Positions 44,594 to 53,388 of a stretch of DNA of 64,000 nucleotides are shown here, piece by piece. The notes under the pieces were generated by a model that worked only from the letters and a program-made list of their open reading frames with translations, ran no database searches and was not told the DNA's origin. Location: NCBI RefSeq assembly GCF_050410775.1, contig NZ_CP191229.1; one strand, given 5' to 3'. The DNA is from Erwinia sp050410775. GTDB lineage: Bacteria; Pseudomonadota; Gammaproteobacteria; Enterobacterales; Enterobacteriaceae. Each line of letters starts with the position of its first letter. The first letter of the stretch is position 1. The translations under genes were made by a program, and so were the position numbers.

Positions 44594-45136
44594 TCAGGGA
44601 AGACGCGGGTAGGCATCCGCGATCGCATCACCGGTAAACTTGGCGATCCACCCTTCCTGATTGTCGAAAATGCGTATCGCCGTAAAGTGCGGTGACGATC
44701 CCATATCAAACCAGTGTGGCGTCCCGGCGGGCACTGAGATCAGATCGTTCTTTTCACAGAGAATCTGATAAATGTGGCCATCAAGATGGAGGCAAAACAG
44801 CCCGGCGCCTTCCACGAAAAAGCGGACTTCATCTTCGCCGTGCGTATGCTCCGAGAGAAACTTCGTGCGCAGCGCCTCCTTCTGAGGGTTGTCAGCGCGC
44901 ATGCTGATCACATCCCAGCTCTGGTAGCCCTTTTCCGCCACCAGCCGATCAATGGCATGCTGGTAGGCTTCAATCACCTTTTCCGGCGTGGGATCGGCCC
45001 CCAGATCGCGATCGGCCTTCCAGCGCTCAAAGCGCACCGCTTTGGCATTCAGCTTCTGGCGGATCGCGTCGGCGTCGGTACTCTGCCAGACCGGCGTGGT
45101 GGCTTCGCTGTCGGTAAAGATAGTCAGTGCGCTCAT
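44594..45136 (-). CDS. mtnD: Acireductone dioxygenase
   Basis: 180 residues. It oxidises the acireductone of the methionine salvage pathway to 2-keto-4-methylthiobutyrate and formate (Fe form). The cupin metal motif EHTHGEDEVRFF and the later GTPHWFDMG histidine are present. The start overlaps the mtnC stop codon by four bases. Last gene of mtnB-mtnC-mtnD. Confidence 0.96.
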   Translation of the reverse strand: MSALTIFTDSEATTPVWQSTDADAIRQKLNAKAVRFERWKADRDLGADPTPEKVIEAYQHAIDRLVAEKGYQSWDVISMRADNPQKEALRTKFLSEHTHGEDEVRFFVEGAGLFCLHLDGHIYQILCEKNDLISVPAGTPHWFDMGSSPHFTAIRIFDNQEGWIAKFTGDAIADAYPRLP

Positions 45137-45822
45137 TGGGAAAACCTCTCCAGGTTGATCTGATCAAAACGGTTGACCTGCTGATGGCGGCTTGCGCTGT
45201 CCGCGTCGCCACGTATCAGCTGTAGGGTGTGCCAGCCCGCTTCCTGTGCGGCATCCAGCTCCTGATGGATATCGGACAGAAACAGCAGCGCGTCGGGCGC
45301 CAGCCCGGTTTCTGCGGCGATAGCGCGGTAGGCGTCCGTTTCGCGCTTTGCGCCTACGCGCGTGTCGAAATAGCCGCTGAACAACGCGGTGATATCCCCT
45401 TCATCGCTGTAGCCAAACAGCAGCTTCTGCGCGGCGACGGAGCCGGAAGAGTAGACATAGAGGCCAACGCCCTGCTGCCGCCACGCCTTTAAGGCGGGCA
45501 GCACGTCCGGATAGAGATGACCGGTAAAGCGTCCGCTGAGGTAGCCATCGCGCCAGATCATGCCCTGTAAGGCCTTCAGGGGAGTGGACTTGCGATCCTC
45601 ATCCATAAAGCTGAACAACACGCTAATCAAATCCTCAACGCTGGCCTCCGGCTGACCGATCTCCTCGCGCAGATCGGCAAGCGCGCCGGCCACATCGTCA
45701 CGGTGCTGAAAGCCCGCCACAAACGCCGCCAGATTTTCACGGGCGTAGGGAAAAAGCACGTTATGAACGAAGCGGATATCGCTGGTCGTTCCCTCAATAT
45801 CGGTCACTATCGCGCGGATCAT
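45133..45822 (-). CDS. mtnC: Enolase-phosphatase E1
   Basis: 229 residues, HAD superfamily. It enolises and then dephosphorylates diketomethylthiopentyl phosphate to acireductone. Motif I is VTDIEGTTSD with the nucleophile Asp8, motif II YVYSSGSVAAQK, motif III LFLSDIHQELDAA. Overlaps both neighbours by four bases. Confidence 0.96.
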   Translation of the reverse strand: MIRAIVTDIEGTTSDIRFVHNVLFPYARENLAAFVAGFQHRDDVAGALADLREEIGQPEASVEDLISVLFSFMDEDRKSTPLKALQGMIWRDGYLSGRFTGHLYPDVLPALKAWRQQGVGLYVYSSGSVAAQKLLFGYSDEGDITALFSGYFDTRVGAKRETDAYRAIAAETGLAPDALLFLSDIHQELDAAQEAGWHTLQLIRGDADSASRHQQVNRFDQINLERFSQ

Positions 45823-46433
45823 CTGGCCTCCAGCACACGACGTTGTAATTCACACTGGAAGAGAAATTCCAGCCCCTCAAGATGGCGTCTGGCCTCGTTC
45901 ACGTTGCGGCCCCAGCAGGTCAGTCCGTGGCCGCGCAGCAGAAAACCGTAGCGTAACGGCGTCTGTTCCGCAAAACGGGCAATGCGATCTGCCAGCGCAT
46001 CAATATCCTGATCGTTGTCGAAAAGCGCAACAGGTACAGCATCCAGATGCGAGCTTTGTCCGGCGAGCGTTTTCTGCATTTCGTAACCTTGCAGAACAAG
46101 TGCGCTGCCCTTCTCAATGCGCGACAGCACCGTTGAGTTAACCGTATGGATATGAAGCACCGCGCCCGCGTCGGGAAAGAGGCGATAAATCAGCGTATGC
46201 AGCCCGGTTTCCGCAGAAGGTTTGCGGCCCGAAGGGGCGCGGTTGCTGGCAATCTCAACCTGGATAAAATCATCGCGCGTCAGGGCGCCTTTATCTTTAC
46301 CGGACTCGCTCAGCAGGCAGTAATCCGCATCCTGGCGTACCGACATATTGCCGCCGGTAGCGGGCGCCCAGCCTTTCTCACCAATCCAGTGACAGGCGGC
46401 TACCAGCTGATCCAACTGTGAACTTATGGTCAT
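45819..46433 (-). CDS. mtnB: Methylthioribulose-1-phosphate dehydratase
   Basis: 204 residues from the ATG at 46433, the family length; a longer frame to 46478 crosses the regulatory region and is not used. A zinc enzyme of the aldolase class II/adducin family with the metal histidines in VLHIHTVNS and LLRGHGLTCWG. First gene of the mtnBCD operon. mtnA and mtnK, which would make its substrate, are not in the window. MetJ boxes lie 48 bases upstream. Confidence 0.95.
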   Translation of the reverse strand: MTISSQLDQLVAACHWIGEKGWAPATGGNMSVRQDADYCLLSESGKDKGALTRDDFIQVEIASNRAPSGRKPSAETGLHTLIYRLFPDAGAVLHIHTVNSTVLSRIEKGSALVLQGYEMQKTLAGQSSHLDAVPVALFDNDQDIDALADRIARFAEQTPLRYGFLLRGHGLTCWGRNVNEARRHLEGLEFLFQCELQRRVLEAR

Positions 46434-46480
46434 AAGATCCCTTATCGTGACCGGCGTTACCCGGCTCCGCAGCTGCATTT

Positions 46481-46496
46481 AGACGTCTAAGCGTCT
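46481..46496. promoter_or_regulatory. Tandem MetJ boxes between mtnB and mtnE
   Basis: A perfect met box AGACGTCT (46481-46488) is directly followed by AAGCGTCT (46489-46496; 6 of 8). MetJ needs at least two adjacent boxes, as seen here. The site is placed to control both divergent units of the methionine salvage genes. Confidence 0.82.
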
Positions 46497-46603
46497 TGAT
46501 TGCCAAATAGTAGCATCGACGCTATAGTGGCAGCAACAGAGGTTTACCCATTTCCACGCCGGCAGCGGCGAAGAGACTTAACGATTCGCAAGGTTACTTA
46601 CCC

Positions 46604-47764
46604 ATGAGCCAGACGTCGTTGACGCCAGAGAGCAAGTTACCTGCTCTTGGCACTACTATATTCACGCAGATGAGCGCTCTGGCGCAGCAGCACAACGCCA
46701 TCAACCTCTCGCAGGGCTTTCCCGATTTTGACGGCCCCGCCTACCTGAAAACCCGTCTGGCGTATCACGTCAGCGCAGGGGCAAACCAGTATGCCCCAAT
46801 GAGCGGCATGGCCCCGCTGCGCGAGGCGATTGCGGCAAAAACCGCGGCGCTTTACGGCCATCAGCCGGACAGCAACAGCGAAGTGACGGTGACCGCTGGC
46901 GCAACGGAAGCGCTCTACGCGGCGATTACCGCGCTGGTGCGGCCGGGTGACGAAGTGATCTGCTTCGATCCCAGCTACGACAGCTATGCTCCCGCGGTGA
47001 CGCTGGCCGGTGGCGTAATGAAGCGCATCGCCCTCCAGCCGCCCGCCTTCCGCGTGGACTGGCAGGCCTTTGCGGCACAGCTCTCATCCCGGACGCGTCT
47101 GGTAATCCTCAATACGCCGCACAACCCTTCCGCCACCGTCTGGCAGAAAAGCGATATCGATTTCCTGTGGCAGGCGATTAGCGCACAGGAAATTTACGTG
47201 CTGAGTGATGAAGTCTACGAACATATCTGCTTTGCCGAAGCGGGTCATGCAAGCGTGCTGGCTCATCCACAGCTCCGCGAACGCGCGGTGGTAGTCTCCT
47301 CATTTGGCAAGACGTACCATATGACCGGCTGGAAGGTCGGCTACTGCGTGGCGCCCCCGGCCCTGACGGCCGAAGTGCGTAAGGTGCATCAGTATCTGAC
47401 CTTCTCGGTCAATACGCCTGCGCAGCTGGCGCTGGCGGATATGCTGAACGCCGAGCCGGAACATTACCGGGAGCTGCCTGAGTTCTACCGGGCGCGCCGC
47501 GACCGCTTTGTGCAGGCGCTGGCGAAAAGCCGCCTTGAGATCCTGCCGTGTGAAGGCACCTACTTTCTGCTGGCTGACTACAGCGCCATCTCCGATCTGG
47601 ACGATGTCGCCTTCTGCCAGTGGCTGACAAAAGAAGCGGGCGTAGCGGCCATTCCGCTGTCGGTCTTTTGCGCCGATCCCTTTCCCCATAAACTGATCCG
47701 CCTGTGCTTCGCCAAACAGGAAGCCACGCTGGACGCTGCCGCGGAGCGCCTGTGTCAACTCTGA
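46604..47764 (+). CDS. mtnE: Methionine aminotransferase, YbdL-like
   Basis: 386 residues, PLP enzyme of fold type I, very similar to E. coli YbdL. It transaminates 2-keto-4-methylthiobutyrate to methionine, the last step of the salvage pathway. The PLP lysine is in SSFGKTYHMTGWKVG, with NTPHNPSATVW and SDEVYEH around the cofactor. Its place beside mtnBCD supports the MtnE role. Confidence 0.92.
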   Translation: MSQTSLTPESKLPALGTTIFTQMSALAQQHNAINLSQGFPDFDGPAYLKTRLAYHVSAGANQYAPMSGMAPLREAIAAKTAALYGHQPDSNSEVTVTAGATEALYAAITALVRPGDEVICFDPSYDSYAPAVTLAGGVMKRIALQPPAFRVDWQAFAAQLSSRTRLVILNTPHNPSATVWQKSDIDFLWQAISAQEIYVLSDEVYEHICFAEAGHASVLAHPQLRERAVVVSSFGKTYHMTGWKVGYCVAPPALTAEVRKVHQYLTFSVNTPAQLALADMLNAEPEHYRELPEFYRARRDRFVQALAKSRLEILPCEGTYFLLADYSAISDLDDVAFCQWLTKEAGVAAIPLSVFCADPFPHKLIRLCFAKQEATLDAAAERLCQL

Positions 47765-48528
47765 AACTGACCCTGTTACAACAGCCGCTGGTCTGGATGG
47801 ACGGAGAAGCGAATCTGCGCTTTTTCGACACCCTGCTGAGCGATCTTAAAGATCGCGATCTGATCGTGCTGCCGGAGATGTTTACCACCGGATTTGCGAT
47901 GGAGGCGGCGAAAAGCTCGCTTCCTGAAGCCCGCGTTATTGCATGGCTGCATGAAAAAGCGCAGGCTGCCGGTGCGATGGTCGGCGGCAGCGCGGCAATT
48001 CAGACCGAACGGGGAGCAGTAAACCGCTTTCTGCTGGTGACGCCGGAAGGCGTGGTGCATCGTTATGACAAGCGGCATTTATTCCGCATGGCGGACGAGC
48101 ATCACCACTATCTGGCCGGTGACCGCCGGGAAATTATCGAGTGGCGCGGCTGGCGGATCCTGCCTCAGGTCTGCTATGACCTGCGCTTTCCGGTCTTTTC
48201 CCGTAGCCGTGACGACTACGATCTGGCGATCTGCGTCGCCAACTGGCCTGCGCCGCGCGCCGCACACTGGCAGGCGCTGCTGCTCGCCAGGGCGATTGAG
48301 AATCAGGCCTATATGGCGGGCTGTAACCGCGTCGGCAGCGACGGCAACCAGCATCACTACAGCGGCGACAGCCGGATTTTCAGCCCTCAGGGCGAGACGC
48401 TGGCCGCCGGCGAGCCGCATCAGCCGGCGATCCTGCATGCTGAACTGTCGCTGGAGCAGCTGCGTGAATACCGCGAACGTTTCCCGGCCTGGCGGGATGC
48501 GGATGCGTTCAGCCTGACCGGCTTATAG
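47752..48528 (+). CDS. mtnU: YafV-type omega-amidase
   Basis: 258 residues from the GTG at 47752, which has GGAG five bases upstream and overlaps the mtnE end by 13 bases; the protein then starts like E. coli YafV. It is a nitrilase-superfamily hydrolase with the Glu-Lys-Cys triad in LPEMFTTGF, YDKRHLF and QVCYDLRFPV. In the salvage pathway it would hydrolyse the omega-amide of 2-oxoglutaramate (and of ketomethylthiobutyrate's amide donors), which pulls the MtnE reaction when glutamine is the amino donor. Confidence 0.9.
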   Translation: MSTLKLTLLQQPLVWMDGEANLRFFDTLLSDLKDRDLIVLPEMFTTGFAMEAAKSSLPEARVIAWLHEKAQAAGAMVGGSAAIQTERGAVNRFLLVTPEGVVHRYDKRHLFRMADEHHHYLAGDRREIIEWRGWRILPQVCYDLRFPVFSRSRDDYDLAICVANWPAPRAAHWQALLLARAIENQAYMAGCNRVGSDGNQHHYSGDSRIFSPQGETLAAGEPHQPAILHAELSLEQLREYRERFPAWRDADAFSLTGL

Positions 48529-48583
48529 CGTTTTCAGCACCATTCCGATCGCGGCCAGCTGCATAAGTATGCTGGCCGTGCCA

Positions 48584-49915
48584 TCAGACACGCTTCTGAG
48601 ATGAACTGGCGCTGACCGCGCTTCTGGCGACGCGGTTAAAGAGGATATTCAGCGTGACGGAGACCAGGCAGGCGGCACTGATACCGGAATGAAAAAGGGT
48701 GCGGACCCAGCCGGGAAACTGATCGTAGAAGGAGGGCATAACGATCGGGATCATGCCGAAAGCGATGGAGGTCGCCACAATCACCAGATTCATATTTTCC
48801 CGGTAGTCCACCTTCGCCAGGGTGCGAATGCCGCTGGCCGCCACGGTACCAAACAGCACCACGCCTGCCCCGCCCAGCACCGGTAACGGGACAGCCGCCA
48901 CGATGCGTCCGAGCACGGGCAAACAGCCGAGCAGCACGAGAATAACGCCGCCTGCGGCCACCACATAGCGGCTTTTGATGCCGGTGATCGCCACCAGCCC
49001 GATATTCTGGGCAAAGGCGCTCTGCGGGAAAGAGTTAAAAATGGGTGCCAGCGCGCTGGTCAGCATATCGGCACGCAGCCCGCGTGCGATGCGCTTCCCG
49101 TCCACCTCCGTCTCCACAATCTCACCAATGGCAATCAGCCCTGCGGTGGTTTCCGTCAGCAGGACCAGCACAATCAGCGTCATCGAGAGAATGGCGACCC
49201 CATCAAAGACGGGCAGGCCGAAGGTAAGCACGCCGGGCAGCGCGACCATATCGCCCTGTAGCACCGCAGCGAAATCCGTTTTACCGGTCATTACCGCATA
49301 CAGCGTGCCGCAAAGCATCGCCAGCAGGACGGCGAGCCGTTTGACTGCGGCGTTTCCCAGCCGGTTCAGCAGCAGCACCATACCCAGCGTCAGCGCCGCC
49401 AGGCCGATGTTGGCGGGCGCCCCCCAGTCCGCCGCGCCGGCATGGCCCCCCATCGCCCAGCGGGCCGCAACCGGCATCAGCGACAGGCCAATCACCGTAA
49501 TCACCGTTCCGGTCACGACCGGCGGGAAAAAGCGGATGATATGCGCGAATAAAGGCGCCACCAGCAGCCCGATGAGTGATGAAGCCAGCACGGCGCCAAA
49601 AACCACCGGCAGCCCGCCGCCGCCGCTGACCAGCGTAACCATGGTGGCCACTCCGGCAAACGAGACGCCCTGTACCAACGGCAGGCGGGCCCCAAAGCCG
49701 GGCAGGCCCAGCGCCTGCAATAGCGTGGCGAACCCGCTGACGAAGAGCGCAGCGGTCACCAGCAGCGCCAGCTCGTCCGGCCCCAGCCCCGCCGCCGAAC
49801 CGATAATCAGCGGCGGCGCGATGATGCCACCGTACATGGTCAGCACGTGCTGCAACCCCCAGGCAAAGGTTTTCCCTGCCGGATAACGCGTATCTTCTGG
49901 CCTGACGCTCATCAT
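48584..49915 (-). CDS. NCS2 purine permease, probably urate/xanthine
   Basis: 443 residues with about 13 to 14 membrane segments, a nucleobase-cation symporter 2 family member of the UacT/XanQ group. Visible motifs: GLQHVLTMYGG, LPLVQGVSFAGVATM, GEIVETEVDGKRIARGLRAD and SFPQSAFAQNIGLVAITG (QNxGxxxxT). Placed after hpxT, hence uptake of urate or another purine for the hpx pathway is likely; Klebsiella has a permease, HpxP, in the comparable spot with HpxQ and HpxT. The start may be the second ATG (49912). Confidence 0.85.
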   Translation of the reverse strand: MMSVRPEDTRYPAGKTFAWGLQHVLTMYGGIIAPPLIIGSAAGLGPDELALLVTAALFVSGFATLLQALGLPGFGARLPLVQGVSFAGVATMVTLVSGGGGLPVVFGAVLASSLIGLLVAPLFAHIIRFFPPVVTGTVITVIGLSLMPVAARWAMGGHAGAADWGAPANIGLAALTLGMVLLLNRLGNAAVKRLAVLLAMLCGTLYAVMTGKTDFAAVLQGDMVALPGVLTFGLPVFDGVAILSMTLIVLVLLTETTAGLIAIGEIVETEVDGKRIARGLRADMLTSALAPIFNSFPQSAFAQNIGLVAITGIKSRYVVAAGGVILVLLGCLPVLGRIVAAVPLPVLGGAGVVLFGTVAASGIRTLAKVDYRENMNLVIVATSIAFGMIPIVMPSFYDQFPGWVRTLFHSGISAACLVSVTLNILFNRVARSAVSASSSQKRV

Positions 49916-50009
49916 GTCACCTTTCAGCGTGGCCTGCTGCCGCAGGCATTAGAGGTACTGTCCGTTCAGCGCAGAGCGATCTCCTCCTGAACGGGAGAGA
50001 GGCTGCCCG

Positions 50010-50345
50010 TCAGCTTCCGCGATAGGTCGACCACGACCAGGGCGAGATCAGAAAGGGCAGATGGTAATGGCTGCCGGATTCGGGCAGCTTAAAATCGATA
50101 CGGGCGCTGAGGTAGAGCGCATCGCGTCCGCCGGCGGCAAAATAGTCGCCGATTTCCGCCGTCAGGCAGTAGTGGCCCGGCGGCAGCGGCTCAGGGGTCA
50201 GATCGGCGATCCGCCCGTTAGCATCGGTGAGGCCCTGCGCCACCGGCAGCCAGCCCTGATCTTGCTGCTGCGATAGCGAGACCACCACGCCGGCAGCGGG
50301 TATGCCCAATGCCGTATCCAGAATATGCGTGCTGACTGTGCTCAT
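50010..50345 (-). CDS. hpxT: 5-hydroxyisourate hydrolase
   Basis: 111 residues, transthyretin-like protein. It hydrolyses 5-hydroxyisourate to OHCU. It has the N-terminal STHILDTALG motif and the C-terminal YRGS that marks enzymes rather than hormone-binding transthyretins. No signal peptide, so it is cytoplasmic. The start overlaps the stop codon of the allantoate/OHCU fusion gene by four bases. Confidence 0.94.
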   Translation of the reverse strand: MSTVSTHILDTALGIPAAGVVVSLSQQQDQGWLPVAQGLTDANGRIADLTPEPLPPGHYCLTAEIGDYFAAGGRDALYLSARIDFKLPESGSHYHLPFLISPWSWSTYRGS

Positions 50346-52120
50346 TGAAATGTCTCCTTCAGGCGAAGCAAGGTGATTTCACGCAGCTGGCTTATCGCTT
50401 CCCGCTGCTCCTGTTGCGCATCATTCGCCAGACGGCGCTGGAGCGCGGCGAGGATCTCTTCTCCACTGCGTCCGCTGGCCCGGATTAAAAAGACCCGACC
50501 AAATCGCTGCTCGTAGGCAAGGTTGCCCGCCCGGAGCGCCTGCTTCAGTGCAACATCTTCTTCGCTGACGCTTCCCTGTTCGCGCCTCGACAGGTCAGCC
50601 TCTTTTCCGGCGCCCTGCGGCTTTTCGCCAATCCGGGGATGGGCGGAGAGCGCCTGGCCCAGCGCCCTGCCATCCCAGGCCTGCGTCAGTTCCTCAGCGG
50701 CCCGCAGCAGGGCATCCGGCGTCGCATAGGGGCGACCAGCCACCACGGCAGCACACCAGTCGCTGAGGGCCACGCAGTGGGAAATTTGCCGGCGGGCTTC
50801 CTCCGCGCTGGCCTGATTAAAAGCCGTCAGCGCAGGGCTGGTATCCGCCGGGAGAGGCTGTTCCGGCGGCAGATTTTCTGCGCCCGCCACCTCACACACC
50901 GCCTGCAGATAAGCCTGGATAGCGAGCGCCACATCGCTTTCCATCACCGATTCGGCGGGATGATGGCTGATGCCCCTGTCGCAACGCACAAACAGCATCC
51001 CTACCGGCCAGCGCTCTGCAATCGCAATCGCATCGTGACCGGCCCCGCTCGGCAGCGACAGGCTGCGCCCCTGAACCTCCGTCACCGCGCGGGTCAGCGC
51101 TTTTTGCAGAGCAGCATCGCAGCTGGTGGCGGGGATCTGGTAATACTCCTCGCAGGTAAAATGCACGCCGCGACGCAGCGCAATGGCCTCCGCCTGGGTC
51201 AGCAGCTCAGAGAGCAGCTCCGCCAGCGCGCGATCCTCAGGACCCCGCACGTCCAGCGACAGCATCACTTCGCCAGGGATGACGTTCACCGCGCCGGGCG
51301 AACAGCTTAATGTCCCCACCGTCGCCACCAGCTGAGGATGGTGCTTTGGGGTCGCCTGCTCGGTAAACACCATCCATTCGGCGGCGGCGGCAAGCGCATC
51401 TTTCCGCTGCGCCATCGGCACCGTTCCGGCGTGCCCCGCCTCACCGGTAAAGCGGCAGTTGAGGCGACGGGCGCCGTTGATGGCCGTGACCACGCCCAGC
51501 GCCAGCCCTTCCTGCTCCAGGCAGGGTCCCTGTTCGATATGCAGTTCCAGATAAGCGGCAATGTCGTGCGCCTGACGGGCCGCCAGATGCACAGCCTCAC
51601 CGTTAAGGCCGGCATCCGCCATCGCCTCCGCCACGGTAATGCTGTTGCCGTCGGGATGGCTGAGCCAGCTTTCCGGCCAGCTGCCGGTGATGCCCCGGCT
51701 GCCGAGCAGCGTGATGCCAAACCGCGTGCCTTCCTCGTCCGCAAAGCCGATGATTTCGATCGCCAGCGGCAGACGCTCGCCGCGCCGATGCAGCGCCTGA
51801 ACGGTTTCGATCGCCGTCAGCACGCCGAGCATGCCATCGTAGCGGCCCGCATTACGCACGGTGTCCAGGTGGGAGCCAAGCAGCAGCGCCGTTGCGCCCG
51901 GCTGCCGCCCCTCGTAGCGCCCGCAGATATTGCCGACGCTGTCCTGCCAGACCTTCATCCCTGCCGCCGCCATCCACTCACCCACCAGCGCATTGGCGCG
52001 CAGGTGCTCCGGGGAGAGATAAACGCGCGTCAGGCTTCCCGGCGTTTCGCTGATGTCGGCCAGCGCATCGCAGCGGGCCATGACGCGGGCTGCGGCCTCA
52101 AGAGCCTCTGCCGCCTTCAT
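50342..52120 (-). CDS. Fusion of allantoate amidohydrolase and OHCU decarboxylase
   Basis: 592 residues in one uninterrupted frame. Residues about 1-410 form an M20 allantoate amidohydrolase (HpxK/AllC type), with metal ligands in GSHLDTV (His84), GRYDG (Asp95), FADEEG (Glu129-130), LELHIEQ (His194) and SHHPAES (386-387). A linker rich in Pro and Glu follows (about 411-428). Residues about 429-592 form an OHCU decarboxylase (HpxQ/UraD type), with HPRIG (catalytic His494), FGRVFLIRASGRS and RLANDAQQE. Both active sites look complete, so it should catalyse two separate steps: OHCU to S-allantoin, and allantoate to ureidoglycine. The start overlaps the hpxJ stop codon by one base (TGATG). Confidence 0.92.
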   Translation of the reverse strand: MKAAEALEAAARVMARCDALADISETPGSLTRVYLSPEHLRANALVGEWMAAAGMKVWQDSVGNICGRYEGRQPGATALLLGSHLDTVRNAGRYDGMLGVLTAIETVQALHRRGERLPLAIEIIGFADEEGTRFGITLLGSRGITGSWPESWLSHPDGNSITVAEAMADAGLNGEAVHLAARQAHDIAAYLELHIEQGPCLEQEGLALGVVTAINGARRLNCRFTGEAGHAGTVPMAQRKDALAAAAEWMVFTEQATPKHHPQLVATVGTLSCSPGAVNVIPGEVMLSLDVRGPEDRALAELLSELLTQAEAIALRRGVHFTCEEYYQIPATSCDAALQKALTRAVTEVQGRSLSLPSGAGHDAIAIAERWPVGMLFVRCDRGISHHPAESVMESDVALAIQAYLQAVCEVAGAENLPPEQPLPADTSPALTAFNQASAEEARRQISHCVALSDWCAAVVAGRPYATPDALLRAAEELTQAWDGRALGQALSAHPRIGEKPQGAGKEADLSRREQGSVSEEDVALKQALRAGNLAYEQRFGRVFLIRASGRSGEEILAALQRRLANDAQQEQREAISQLREITLLRLKETFQ

Positions 52121-53358
52121 CAGCGTTCCCCGCTGCCGTAATGATCCCAGGCAGCCTGCATCGCGGCACCCTGAGGCGTTTTATAGCCGAGCCCGTTCAG
52201 CACCGACTCCAGCGCGCTGAGCGTCAGCATTACGCAGTCTTTACGGGCGTTGTAGCCCATCGTCCCGATACGCCAGACTTTGCCGTGCAGCGGCCCGAAG
52301 GAGGTGCCGATTTCGATGCCGAAATCCTCCAGCATCCGCTGACGCACCCGATCGCCATTAACGTTTTGCGGGATGATCACGCCGAGCACATTATTCATCT
52401 TGTGCTTCAGGTCGCCGAAGGTTTCCAGCCCCATCCCCTGAATGCCTTTCAGCATGGCGTCACCGTGCAATTTGTGACGTTCGATGCCCCGATCGAGCCC
52501 TTCTTCAAGGATCAGGCGGGCGCACTCGCGGGCGGCAAAGAGCGCGCTGGTCGCTTCGGTATGGTGATTGAGCCGCTCCGGTCCCCAGTAATCCATGATC
52601 ATGCCGAGATCGAAATAGTTGGAGTAGATCATCTCATCATCGCCGTCCTGGTGAGCTGCCGTGCGGATCCCCTCCTCCACGCATTTCCGGCGGCGGATAA
52701 CCTCCTCCATCTGCGGGCTGAGCGTCACCGGCGATGTGCCGGAGGGGCCGCCCAGGCATTTCTGCATACCGGCAGAGACGGCATCCAGCCCCCAGGCATC
52801 GGTTTCCAGCACGTTCCCCGCCAGCGAAGCGGTGGCGTCGGTATAGAACAGCACGCCATATTTTTTACAGATGGCGCCCAGCTCCTCCAACGGCTGAAGC
52901 ATGGTGGTGGAGGTGTCGCCCTGTACCGTCAGCAGCAGGCGGGGGCGCACGGATTTAATGGCATCTTCAATACGGTCGGGCGTAAAGACTTCGCCCCACG
53001 GCACCTCAATCGTATGCACCTCGGCGCGACAGCGGCGGGCGATTTCACACAACAGGTGACCAAAGCGGCCAAAGACCGGTACGAGCACTTTGTCGCCTGG
53101 GCGGATAGCCGAAAGCAGTATGGCTTCGATACCGGCGCGGGAGGTGCCGTCGACCAGCATCGTCCAGCGGTTTTCGGTGCGGAATACGCCCCGGTAGAGC
53201 GCCATCACCTCATTCATATAGTGCGTCATTGCCGGATCGTACTGACCAATCAGCTGGCTGGACATCGCCCTCAGCACGCGGGGATCCGCATTGATTGGGC
53301 CCGGCCCCATCAGCAGGCGCGGCGGGGGATTAATCTGGGAAAAGCGGGTTAAATCCAT
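52120..53358 (-). CDS. hpxJ: Ureidoglycine-glyoxylate aminotransferase
   Basis: 412 residues from the ATG at 53358, with AAGGAT seven bases upstream; ten extra codons of the open frame are not used. A class V PLP aminotransferase with Lys200 in GMQKCLGGPSG. In Klebsiella and Bacillus (PucG) the enzyme moves the amino group of the unstable S-ureidoglycine to glyoxylate, giving oxalurate and glycine. So the operon sends the carbon to oxalurate and not to ureidoglycolate. Confidence 0.93.
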   Translation of the reverse strand: MDLTRFSQINPPPRLLMGPGPINADPRVLRAMSSQLIGQYDPAMTHYMNEVMALYRGVFRTENRWTMLVDGTSRAGIEAILLSAIRPGDKVLVPVFGRFGHLLCEIARRCRAEVHTIEVPWGEVFTPDRIEDAIKSVRPRLLLTVQGDTSTTMLQPLEELGAICKKYGVLFYTDATASLAGNVLETDAWGLDAVSAGMQKCLGGPSGTSPVTLSPQMEEVIRRRKCVEEGIRTAAHQDGDDEMIYSNYFDLGMIMDYWGPERLNHHTEATSALFAARECARLILEEGLDRGIERHKLHGDAMLKGIQGMGLETFGDLKHKMNNVLGVIIPQNVNGDRVRQRMLEDFGIEIGTSFGPLHGKVWRIGTMGYNARKDCVMLTLSALESVLNGLGYKTPQGAAMQAAWDHYGSGER

Positions 53359-53388
53359 CTGTTTATCCTTCTCTTGTCGCTCCGGCAC

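Noticed and set aside
52141..53352. 403-codon plus-strand frame opposite hpxJ
   Set aside because: Antisense shadow; hpxJ has all catalytic residues and operon context.
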